Shown piece after piece: positions 52,934 through 61,143 of a stretch of 64,000 bases of DNA. The stretch is from Pseudooceanicola spongiae (GTDB taxonomy: Bacteria > Pseudomonadota > Alphaproteobacteria > Rhodobacterales > Rhodobacteraceae). The translations under genes and the position numbers were made by a program. The notes below the pieces were generated by a model. That model searched no databases. It had not been told where the DNA came from and worked only from the letters and a program-made list of their open reading frames with translations. The stretch is from positions 3,139,501-3,203,500 of the forward strand of contig NZ_CP045201.1 of the NCBI RefSeq assembly GCF_014899185.1, read 5' to 3'. The number at the start of each line of letters is the position of its first letter. Positions within the stretch are counted from its first letter, which is position 1.

Positions 52934-54322
52934 ATGACCGACACCGATTTTCCGATCCAGAAGGGCCAGAACCGCGGCAACTGGATCCGGCTCAGAACCC
53001 TTATTCTATTGCGTTGGGGGGCCATCACAGGACAACTATCCGCCCTGCTGGTCGCAGCCGAGGTCTATCACCTGACGCTGCCCTATGGCTTGTGTTTCTT
53101 CGTCGTCGGCATCTCGGTCATCGGCAACCTGGTGGCCAGCGTGATCTTCCCCGAAAGCAAGCGCCTGACCGAGGCAGAGAACCTGCTGATGGTGCTGTTC
53201 GACCTGCTGCAACTTGGGCTTCTGCTGTACCTCACCGGGGGTCTGCACAATCCGTTTTCCATCCTGATCGTCGGGCCGGTGACCGTGTCCGCCGTGGCGC
53301 TGACAGCCCGGTCCTCGCTGTTCGTCGGCTCGACCGCCATCGTCCTTGTGACCCTGCTGTCCGAGTTCCACCTGTCGCTGCGCACCGAGGATGGCAACGT
53401 CCTCGAAGTGGCCGAACTGTTCCTGTTCGGAAACTGGTTAGCCATTGTGATCGCTGTTATTTTCCTCGGCATCTATTCTCGCTGGATCGCGACCGAGATG
53501 CATTCGATGTCCGACGCCCTGCAAGCTACCCAGATGGCCTTGGCCCGCGAACAGAAGCTGACCGACCTCGGCGGTGTGGTCGCTGCCGCCGCGCATGAAT
53601 TGGGCACGCCCCTGGCCACCATCAAGCTGACCTCGGCCGAGCTGATAGACGAGCTGGACGATCAGCCTGAGCTGCAGGAAGACGCACGCCTGATCCGCGA
53701 TCAGGCGGATCGGTGCCGCGATATCCTGCGCTCCATGGGGCGCGCCGGAAAGGACGACTTGCACATGCGTCAGGCGCCCCTGTCGACGGTGATCGAGGAA
53801 GCCGCCGAACCACACCGAGAGCGCGGCAAGCTGATCCACTTCACCCATGGCGACGGCAGCGACCTGCCCCCCGCGATCCTGCGTCAACCTGAGCTGATCC
53901 ACGGCTTGCGCAATCTGGTGCAGAACGCCGTAGACTTCGCCAATGGCAACGTCTGGGTCGACAGCTCCTGGGACGAGACTGAGATTTCAGTGCGCATCAT
54001 GGACGACGGCCCCGGCTATTCGCCGACGGTTCTGGGGCGGATCGGAGACCCCTTCATGCGTCGTCGTCGCATGGCCTCGGATGGCCACGCCCGCCCTGAA
54101 TATGAAGGCATGGGTCTGGGCCTGTTCATCGCAAAAACCCTGCTCGAACGCACCGGGGCCGAGCTGACCTTTGCCAATGGCAGCGACGATGCGCTGGATA
54201 GCCCGGAGATCGAGACCGAGCGCACCGGCGCCATCGTCGAGGTGACATGGCCCCGCAGAAAGATCGATGTCCCCGCAGGCGAGGCCTCTCAGCCGCTTGG
54301 AGAAAATATTCCAATTCGCTGA
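52934..54322 (+). CDS. regB: RegB/PrrB redox sensor histidine kinase
   Basis: A 462-residue sensor with six N-terminal membrane helices. The ubiquinone-sensing motif GGLHNPF (102-108), phospho-acceptor H221 (AAAAHELGTPLATIKL) and redox cysteine C261 (QADRCRDILRSMG) are all present, then the kinase boxes DDGPGY and GMGLGLF. It phosphorylates RegA when the quinone pool or respiratory flux changes. Divergent from prrC and separate from regA, the classical order. Confidence 0.95.
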   Translation: MTDTDFPIQKGQNRGNWIRLRTLILLRWGAITGQLSALLVAAEVYHLTLPYGLCFFVVGISVIGNLVASVIFPESKRLTEAENLLMVLFDLLQLGLLLYLTGGLHNPFSILIVGPVTVSAVALTARSSLFVGSTAIVLVTLLSEFHLSLRTEDGNVLEVAELFLFGNWLAIVIAVIFLGIYSRWIATEMHSMSDALQATQMALAREQKLTDLGGVVAAAAHELGTPLATIKLTSAELIDELDDQPELQEDARLIRDQADRCRDILRSMGRAGKDDLHMRQAPLSTVIEEAAEPHRERGKLIHFTHGDGSDLPPAILRQPELIHGLRNLVQNAVDFANGNVWVDSSWDETEISVRIMDDGPGYSPTVLGRIGDPFMRRRRMASDGHARPEYEGMGLGLFIAKTLLERTGAELTFANGSDDALDSPEIETERTGAIVEVTWPRRKIDVPAGEASQPLGENIPIR

Positions 54323-54423
54323 TACTGTCGCAAAATAACCGGAAATGTGCTAAACTCAGACACAATTAAGGATTTATTTACCACTTCAGTGCCACTCCAT
54401 TGGTAGAATTGTTGGAGCCTGCT

Positions 54424-55998
54424 GTGATCCTCGACACCGGCACACATCTGGCTGGACTGAGCCTTTACGAGATACTGATGGCGGTCGCGCTGAGCATCGT
54501 TCTGTCACTGCTCAGCCTTGGCCTGATCGCCGTTCTCACGCGGCGCGGGTCGCTTGAGCGGGCCGGGACAGGTGATGTTGCGGCCATGACCACCTCGGTT
54601 TTTCTGTTCGATGAACAGCGGCTGGTCTCCGCCCCGTCGGAATGGCGCGAGCATCTTGAAACCTTCGGTCACGATGCCTCGGACTGGGAGGTCTTGCGCC
54701 AGCTGCTGCTCCCCCGCTTCCCCGGAATGCCCGAACTGCCTGAACTCGCTACGGACGAACTGTTTCGCAGCCTGAACGCTCGCTACTCTGGCGACAGCGG
54801 GGTTCTGCGCTTGCGGCAGGTCGGCCACCGGCTGCGTGTGACCCTGCGCGAAACCGAGGCGGGCAGCCTCGTTCATCTGCACACGGCCCAGCTGAACGGC
54901 CAGCGGCTGGACCAGATGACCGCGCTGGTCGAATACTTGGCGATCCCGATCTGGACGATGAACACCAATGGTCAGGTGCTGCGCAAGAACGCTGCCTACC
55001 GGGCGCTGGAGGAGCAACTGGAGGGGTCGTCCGACGTCAATGTGCCGCTGGTGCGCAATACCGAGGCCGCAACGGATCGCCCGGTTTTCACCTATCGGAT
55101 CATGCTCGACCCGCGCGGCCGCCTGCCAGAGCGCTGGTTTGATGTCTCCGCCCGCCGCATCGAGGATGGCTGGCAATGCTCAGCGCAGGACGTGACAGCG
55201 CTGGTGCGGGCCGAGCTTGCACAGCGCAATTTTGTCCAGACCCTGACAAAGACCTTCGCACAATTGTCGACCGGCCTTGCGATCTTCGACCGGGATCGCC
55301 AGCTGATCCTGTTCAATCCGTCTCTGGTCGATCTGACCTCGCTATCGCCGGAGTTCCTGACGTCCCGGCCGGCTCTGTCGCATTTTTTCGACCACCTGCG
55401 CGATCAGCGCATCATGCCGGAGCCCAAGAATTATGCCTCCTGGCGCGAGCAGCTGAGCGCGCTGGTCAGTGCCGCCGCCGATGGTCGCTATCAAGAAACC
55501 TGGAGCCTGCCCTCCGGCGCCACGTACCGGGTCACGGGCCGGCCACACCCCAATGGCGCTATCGCGTTTCTGTTTGAAGATATCAGCGACGAAATCGCGA
55601 TGACCCGGCGCTTCCGCCAGCAGCTCTCGTTGTCCCAGTCGGTGCTGGATGCCATCACCGACCCGATCGTCATTTTCGATGCACAGGGGCTGATGAGCTA
55701 TTGCAACGCTGCCTACCGACGCCTGTTCCAGATTGAACCGCAAGAGGATCTGTCCGGCATCGTGATCCGAGATGCACACCGTATGTGGTGTCGCAAGGCC
55801 TCCGACGCAGCAGGTCTTGGGGAGTTGCTGGAGAGATTGCTGACCCGGCCCGATCGACTGGACTGGAAGCACACAATGCACTTTCGCGACGCCGGAGAAG
55901 TGTCCTGCAGCGTGGTACCGCTGGTCTCAGGCGCCTGCATGGTCAATTTCGGCCTCATGCGGGTCCCCTCTGTTCCCGTGGATACCGCTGCGGAATAG
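54424..55998 (+). CDS. PAS-domain sensor protein lacking a kinase domain
   Basis: A 524-residue protein with one N-terminal membrane segment (about 15-38) and two PAS-like domains (about 285-370 and 400-500, each starting with a TFAQLSTGLAIFD- or LDAITDPIVIFD-like helix), plus a less clear N-terminal one. No histidine-kinase, GGDEF or HTH domain follows; it ends soon after the last PAS fold. GTG 54424 is chosen with a GGAG site at 54414-54417; a TTG-initiated form at 54400 lacks one. It precedes tsaE. It may be a decoupled sensor or scaffold for a kinase elsewhere. Confidence 0.75.
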   Translation: MILDTGTHLAGLSLYEILMAVALSIVLSLLSLGLIAVLTRRGSLERAGTGDVAAMTTSVFLFDEQRLVSAPSEWREHLETFGHDASDWEVLRQLLLPRFPGMPELPELATDELFRSLNARYSGDSGVLRLRQVGHRLRVTLRETEAGSLVHLHTAQLNGQRLDQMTALVEYLAIPIWTMNTNGQVLRKNAAYRALEEQLEGSSDVNVPLVRNTEAATDRPVFTYRIMLDPRGRLPERWFDVSARRIEDGWQCSAQDVTALVRAELAQRNFVQTLTKTFAQLSTGLAIFDRDRQLILFNPSLVDLTSLSPEFLTSRPALSHFFDHLRDQRIMPEPKNYASWREQLSALVSAAADGRYQETWSLPSGATYRVTGRPHPNGAIAFLFEDISDEIAMTRRFRQQLSLSQSVLDAITDPIVIFDAQGLMSYCNAAYRRLFQIEPQEDLSGIVIRDAHRMWCRKASDAAGLGELLERLLTRPDRLDWKHTMHFRDAGEVSCSVVPLVSGACMVNFGLMRVPSVPVDTAAE

Positions 55999-56063
55999 CC
56001 GCGCCGGACTGGCTACTGCCATATCCCGCTTGCGACGGGTCAGGGGCGCGGTAATGTCGCGCC

Positions 56064-56549
56064 ATGAGCAGTCACACATTCCAGATACGGGCCACACTCG
56101 CCTCACCAGAGGCGACATGCGCCTTCGCGCAGCGGCTTGGCGCGCGCCTGAAGCCCGGCGACGTGATCCTGCTGTCGGGCGGCATCGGAGCCGGCAAGAC
56201 GCATTTCGCACGCTGTCTGATCCAGTCGATCCTTGTCGCACCCGAGGACGTTCCCTCGCCCACGTTCACCTTGGTGCAGGAATATGACACGCAGAATGGT
56301 CCGCTCTGGCACGCCGATCTCTATCGCCTGTCGGACCCGCTGGACGCCGTCGAACTGGGGCTGGAGGACGCTTTTGAGCAGGCGATCTGCCTGATCGAGT
56401 GGCCCGACCGTCTTGGCGATCTGGCGCCGACTGAGGCGCTGCGCATCGACTTTAGCGTCGACGCAGTTCATGACGAGGCGCGAAACCTGCTGATCGACGG
56501 CCCTGCTGGCGCACAGACACTCATCAAAAAGGCACTGGCAGATGGATAG
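56064..56549 (+). CDS. tsaE: tRNA threonylcarbamoyladenosine biosynthesis ATPase TsaE
   Basis: A 161-residue TsaE with Walker A GGIGAGKT (39-46), the FTLVQEY strand with conserved threonine, HADLYRL and IEWPDRLG. It powers t6A synthesis with TsaD and TsaB. It overlaps the amgK start by eight bases. Confidence 0.95.
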   Translation: MSSHTFQIRATLASPEATCAFAQRLGARLKPGDVILLSGGIGAGKTHFARCLIQSILVAPEDVPSPTFTLVQEYDTQNGPLWHADLYRLSDPLDAVELGLEDAFEQAICLIEWPDRLGDLAPTEALRIDFSVDAVHDEARNLLIDGPAGAQTLIKKALADG

Positions 56550-57561
56550 AACCGGGCAAAAACTGCACTTCGTCTCGACAACAGACTGGGCCGACGCCCG
56601 GATCGTTCCCCTCGCAGGCGACGCCTCGATGCGAAAGTACGACCGCTTGCACAAGGCCGACGGGCGCACAGCCGTGCTGATGGACGCCCCACCCGATAAG
56701 GGAGAGGACGTCCGGCCCTTTCTAAGCATTGCGCGCCACTTGCTGAGCGTAGGACTTTCCGCTCCGCAAATCCTTGCGAAAGATGAAGAAAACGGCTTTC
56801 TGCTGATCGAAGACCTCGGCGACGCGCTCTATGCCCGTGTCGTAGTGGAGCAACCCGAGCTAGAGACGACGCTTTACGAAGCTGCTGCTGAGGCGCTGGT
56901 CGCACTGCATCAAGGACCCTCGCCAGAGGGACTGAAGGCCTACGACCCCGCGACGATGACCCAGCTCAGCTCTCTCGCCTATATCTGGTATCAGGAAGGG
57001 GTCACCGGGAAAGATCCTGTGGGTCTTGAGGCTTTCACAGGCATGTTCGACCCCGCTCTGCAGGAGACGACTGGCACCCCAGAGGTTGTGATCCTGCGGG
57101 ATTATCACGCTGAAAACCTGCTGTGGCTACCAGATCGTCAGGGCATTGCCCGCGTCGGGCAGCTCGACTTTCAGGACGCAATGCTCGGCCACCGGGCCTA
57201 TGACCTCGTCTCGCTGCTGCAAGACGCCCGCCGCGATGTTCCGCCTGCACTGGAAGAGGCGATGATTGCCCATTTCATCGCGTCATCCGGGGCAGAGCCT
57301 GTTGCCTTTCGTCGCGCCTATGACATGCTGAGCGTGCAGCGCAACCTGCGCATTCTGGGCGTCTTTGCACGCCTTTGCATGCGCGACGGTCGTCCGCACT
57401 ACGTTGATTTCATTCCGCGCGTCTGGGGCTACCTGATGCGCAGTCTTGAGCGTGAGGGAATGGTGGATGTGCGCCAGCGTCTGCTGAACGACCTTCCCAC
57501 GCCGACACCTCAAGCCCTTCAAGCACTGAAAGAAAAATGCGCCACACGCCCGCTTCCCTGA
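56542..57561 (+). CDS. amgK: N-acetylmuramate/GlcNAc kinase AmgK-like aminoglycoside phosphotransferase
   Basis: A 339-residue APH-fold kinase with the catalytic loop RDYHAENLLWL and metal site QLDFQDAM. It precedes a nucleotidyltransferase and follows tsaE, the exact context of AmgK-MurU, in which it phosphorylates MurNAc at the anomeric position for cell-wall recycling and so bypasses MurA. Overlaps both neighbours, so the five-gene run is translationally coupled. Confidence 0.88.
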   Translation: MDRTGQKLHFVSTTDWADARIVPLAGDASMRKYDRLHKADGRTAVLMDAPPDKGEDVRPFLSIARHLLSVGLSAPQILAKDEENGFLLIEDLGDALYARVVVEQPELETTLYEAAAEALVALHQGPSPEGLKAYDPATMTQLSSLAYIWYQEGVTGKDPVGLEAFTGMFDPALQETTGTPEVVILRDYHAENLLWLPDRQGIARVGQLDFQDAMLGHRAYDLVSLLQDARRDVPPALEEAMIAHFIASSGAEPVAFRRAYDMLSVQRNLRILGVFARLCMRDGRPHYVDFIPRVWGYLMRSLEREGMVDVRQRLLNDLPTPTPQALQALKEKCATRPLP

Positions 57562-58229
57562 TGCTGTTCGCCGCCGGGTACGGAACCCGGATGCGCCCTC
57601 TGACAGACACGCTCCCGAAGCCCCTGATCGAGGTTGCGGGCAAGCCGCTGCTGACCCATGCGATGGAGCAGGTCGCCCACATGCCCGACCTGAAGGTCGT
57701 GGCCAATGCGCACTACAAGGCGGATCAGATCGTCGACTATTTCGCTGGCACGGGCGTCATGGTGAACCGCGAGGCGCCCGATCTGCTCGACACTGGGGGA
57801 GGATTGCGCAATGCGCTGCCGCTTCTGGGGGATGGTCCGGTTTTCACCATGAACACGGATGCAGTCTGGAACGGGCCGTCTGCTCTGGAGTGCCTGGCAC
57901 AGGCATGGGACCCAGAGCGTATGGACGCGCTGCTGCTGGGCGTGCCCCCTGAGCATGCACTTGGTCACGCGGGGCAGGGCGATTTCAGCGTCGACGCCGA
58001 GGGGCGCGCAGCGCGCGGACCGGGCCTGATCTATTCCGGCGTTCAGATCCTGCAGACGAAAGAGCTGCTGGAGATCGAGGACTCTGTGTTTTCACTCAAC
58101 GCGCTCTGGGATCGGATGATCGTGCGCGAGCGGCTGTTCATCCTGCCCTATCCCGGTCAGTGGTGCGATGTCGGGCGCCCTGAAAATATCGCCATGGCCG
58201 AAGCCATGCTGCGGGGCGAGGATGTTTGA
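57537..58229 (+). CDS. murU: N-acetylmuramate alpha-1-phosphate uridylyltransferase MurU-like
   Basis: A 230-residue nucleotidyltransferase with the signature LFAAGYGTRMRPLT, LPKPLIEVAGKPLL and the metal-binding NTDAVW. Partner of AmgK: together they salvage MurNAc to UDP-MurNAc, a recycling route that also gives intrinsic resistance to fosfomycin. The start is uncertain: ATG 57537 gives a 24-base overlap with amgK; ATG 57561 would make a TGATG junction. Confidence 0.87.
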   Translation: MRHTPASLMLFAAGYGTRMRPLTDTLPKPLIEVAGKPLLTHAMEQVAHMPDLKVVANAHYKADQIVDYFAGTGVMVNREAPDLLDTGGGLRNALPLLGDGPVFTMNTDAVWNGPSALECLAQAWDPERMDALLLGVPPEHALGHAGQGDFSVDAEGRAARGPGLIYSGVQILQTKELLEIEDSVFSLNALWDRMIVRERLFILPYPGQWCDVGRPENIAMAEAMLRGEDV

Positions 58230-61143
58230 ACGCTCCGAGACGCCGCGCCTGTTCGGCATCCCTCCCGGCGCCGATTTCCCGAAAGAACTGCTGCGCGGGC
58301 TGAACGCGCGGATGCAGGGCCGTCCTCCGCACGAGGTGGCGCGGGTTCAACTGGTGGTCAACACCCGCCGCATGGCGCGACGCATGCGCAGCATTTTCGA
58401 TGCCGGTCCGCCTGCGCTGCTGCCCCAGGTCCTGCTGCTGACGGACCTGAAGGGCGCGGAGCCGATCCCACCCTCGATCTCTCCCATACGCAGGCGTCTG
58501 GAGCTGATCCGTCTGCTGTCCGCCTTGCTCGATGCCGAACCGGATCTGGCCCCCCGCGCCGCGCTCTATGATCTTGCCGACAGTCTGGCCAAGCTATTGG
58601 ACGAGATGCAGGGCGAAAACGTGACGCCTGCGGACATCGCCCGGCTTGATGTCACCGACATGTCTGGCCACTGGGCGCGCAGCCTGCGGTTTCTCGACAT
58701 CGTCAACAGCATTCCCCGCGACGGCGACATGCCCGATCCAGAGCAACGCCAGCGACGTGTCGTGGAATCGCTGGTAGCCGAGTGGCAGGCGCACCCGCCG
58801 CAGCATCCGATCATTCTGGCAGGCTCAACAGGGTCGCGCGGTGCGACGCATCTGCTGATGCAGGCCGTCGCCCGCCTGCCGCAGGGCGCGGTCGTCCTGC
58901 CCGGCTATGACGAACATGTCCCCGAGGCGATCTGGCAGCGGCTAGATGAGCCTCTGACGGGCGAGGATCACCCGCAGTTCCGCTTTCGCAAACTGATGCT
59001 GGGGCTGGGATTGGAACCCTCGGACGTTACCCCCTGGGTCGACGACGTGCCCTGCAACACGGCGCGCAACCGGCTGGTGTCGCTGGCCATGCGCCCCGCC
59101 CCCGTGACGCACCAGTGGCTTGAGGAAGGCCCGGCCCTCGGCGATCTCGACACGCCGACGCGCGACATCACATTGGTTAAAGCCACATCCCCGCGCGCCG
59201 AGGCGATGGCGATTGCGCTGCGTCTGCGCAAGGCCGCCGAGGATGGCCAGATGGCTGCCCTGATCACGCCTGATCGGATGCTGACACGTCAGGTCAGCTC
59301 GGCGCTCGGTCGCTGGGGCATCGTGCCAGACGACTCCGCAGGCACTCCTCTGCAGGTGACACCGCCGGGGCGCCTGCTGCGTCAGGTCGCCCGCCTGTTC
59401 ATCGCGCCGCCGAACGCGGTCGACCTGCTGGCCCTGCTCAAGCACCCGCTGACCCACTCTGGCGCCAAGCGCGGTCCGCATCTCGATCTGACCCGGAAGC
59501 TTGAGATCTACCTGCGCCGTCACGCCCGCCCGATGCCCGACACCGACGATCTGCTGGCCTTCGCGGCCCGTCAAAGCGGGGAGTTCGCGCCGCTTTGGGC
59601 CGAGTGGCTGTGCACCCATGTCTTTGACGCCGCCGCGCCCGAGCCGATCCCTCTGGCGAGCCGCGTCATCAACCACATCGCGCTCGCCGAGATAGTTTCG
59701 CGTGGCTGTATCGAGGACGCCACCGGCACGATCTGGGACAAGGATGCGGGCATCGAGGCGCAGCGCATCATGGCGACACTGGCCGAGGACGCCGCCTATG
59801 GCAGTGACTTTGCCGCGCGCGATTACGGCGATCTGGTTGGCGCGATCATCGCCAATGGTGAGGTTCGCAACCCCGAGGAGCCGCACCCTCATATCCTGAT
59901 CTGGGGCACGCTGGAGGCGCGCGTTCAGGGCGCCGATCTGGTGATCCTCGGCGGTCTGAACGAGGGCAGCTGGCCCGAGGCGCCGACGCCCGACCCCTGG
60001 CTGAACCGCCAGATGCGGAAGGACGCCGCCCTGTTGCTGCCCGAACGCCGCATCGGTCTTTCGGCGCATGACTTTCAGCAGGCGATCGCCGCGCGGGAGG
60101 TCTGGCTCAGCCGTTCCATCCGCTCGCAGGACGCAGAAACCGTGCCCTCGCGCTGGCTGAACCGTCTGACCAACCTGCTGAGCGGCCTGCCCGATGCCGG
60201 CCCAGAAGCGCTGCGCAGGATGGAGGCGAAGGGCAATGACTGGCTGGCCATGGCCCGCCTCATCGAGACACCCTTCACCGCGCCCCCGGCCACGCGCCCC
60301 GCGCCCTGTCCGCCCGTCGACGCCCGCCCGAGGGAGCTTTGGGCCACCGACATCCGCAAGCTGATCCGCGACCCCTACGCGATTTATGCCAAGCGCATCC
60401 TGCGCCTGTCGCCGATGAACCCACTGATGCGCGAACCCGATGCGCTGATGCGTGGCATCGTCAGTCACGAGGTAATCGAGGCCTTCGTGAAAGGCGTCTG
60501 CGAGGATGGCCTGCCCAACACCCCCGAAGCGCTGCTGCAGATCGCCAGCGAGGTACTGGAGCGCGAGGTGCCCTGGGGCGAGGCGCGGGTTCTCTGGCAC
60601 GCCCGTCTGGGCCGCATTGCGGGCTGGTTCACCGCGCATGAGGCCGCACGCCAGATGGAGGCAGCGCAGATCCAGTATGAACAGGTCGGCAAGGCGATGA
60701 TCGCGGGTCTCGGCTTTACCCTCGCCGCCAAGGCGGACCGGATCGATCTTGACCATGCCGGCCGGGTGCATCTGTTCGATTACAAGACCGGCATGCCGCC
60801 CTCAAAGGATCAGCAGGCGCTGTTTGACAAGCAGCTGCTGCTGGAATCCGCGATTGCCGAGCGTGAAGGCTTTGGCACCATGGGCCCGCGCACCGTCGCA
60901 CGAGCGGTCTACATCGGCCTCGGCTCCAACCCGGTGGAGGCACCGGCACCGCTGGACGAAAACTCGCCCGGACAGGTGTGGGAGGAGTTCACCGAGCTGG
61001 CCCGCGCCTGGCTGGAGCCGACCCGCGGCTATACCGCCCGGCGCGCCATGTTCGACATGAACGACACCAGCGACTACGACCTGCTGTCGCGCCATGGCGA
61101 ATGGGACGTGACGCAGGACCCCGACAAGAGGACCGTCGAATGA
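58222..61143 (+). CDS. addB: Double-strand break repair protein AddB
   Basis: A 973-residue alphaproteobacterial AddB with an inactive-helicase-like N-terminal half and a C-terminal RecB-type nuclease carrying the FDYKTG motif near residue 865. With AddA it forms the helicase-nuclease that loads RecA at double-strand ends. The ATG at 58222 overlaps murU by eight bases; its stop overlaps the addA start (ATGA). Confidence 0.93.
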   Translation: MFERSETPRLFGIPPGADFPKELLRGLNARMQGRPPHEVARVQLVVNTRRMARRMRSIFDAGPPALLPQVLLLTDLKGAEPIPPSISPIRRRLELIRLLSALLDAEPDLAPRAALYDLADSLAKLLDEMQGENVTPADIARLDVTDMSGHWARSLRFLDIVNSIPRDGDMPDPEQRQRRVVESLVAEWQAHPPQHPIILAGSTGSRGATHLLMQAVARLPQGAVVLPGYDEHVPEAIWQRLDEPLTGEDHPQFRFRKLMLGLGLEPSDVTPWVDDVPCNTARNRLVSLAMRPAPVTHQWLEEGPALGDLDTPTRDITLVKATSPRAEAMAIALRLRKAAEDGQMAALITPDRMLTRQVSSALGRWGIVPDDSAGTPLQVTPPGRLLRQVARLFIAPPNAVDLLALLKHPLTHSGAKRGPHLDLTRKLEIYLRRHARPMPDTDDLLAFAARQSGEFAPLWAEWLCTHVFDAAAPEPIPLASRVINHIALAEIVSRGCIEDATGTIWDKDAGIEAQRIMATLAEDAAYGSDFAARDYGDLVGAIIANGEVRNPEEPHPHILIWGTLEARVQGADLVILGGLNEGSWPEAPTPDPWLNRQMRKDAALLLPERRIGLSAHDFQQAIAAREVWLSRSIRSQDAETVPSRWLNRLTNLLSGLPDAGPEALRRMEAKGNDWLAMARLIETPFTAPPATRPAPCPPVDARPRELWATDIRKLIRDPYAIYAKRILRLSPMNPLMREPDALMRGIVSHEVIEAFVKGVCEDGLPNTPEALLQIASEVLEREVPWGEARVLWHARLGRIAGWFTAHEAARQMEAAQIQYEQVGKAMIAGLGFTLAAKADRIDLDHAGRVHLFDYKTGMPPSKDQQALFDKQLLLESAIAEREGFGTMGPRTVARAVYIGLGSNPVEAPAPLDENSPGQVWEEFTELARAWLEPTRGYTARRAMFDMNDTSDYDLLSRHGEWDVTQDPDKRTVE

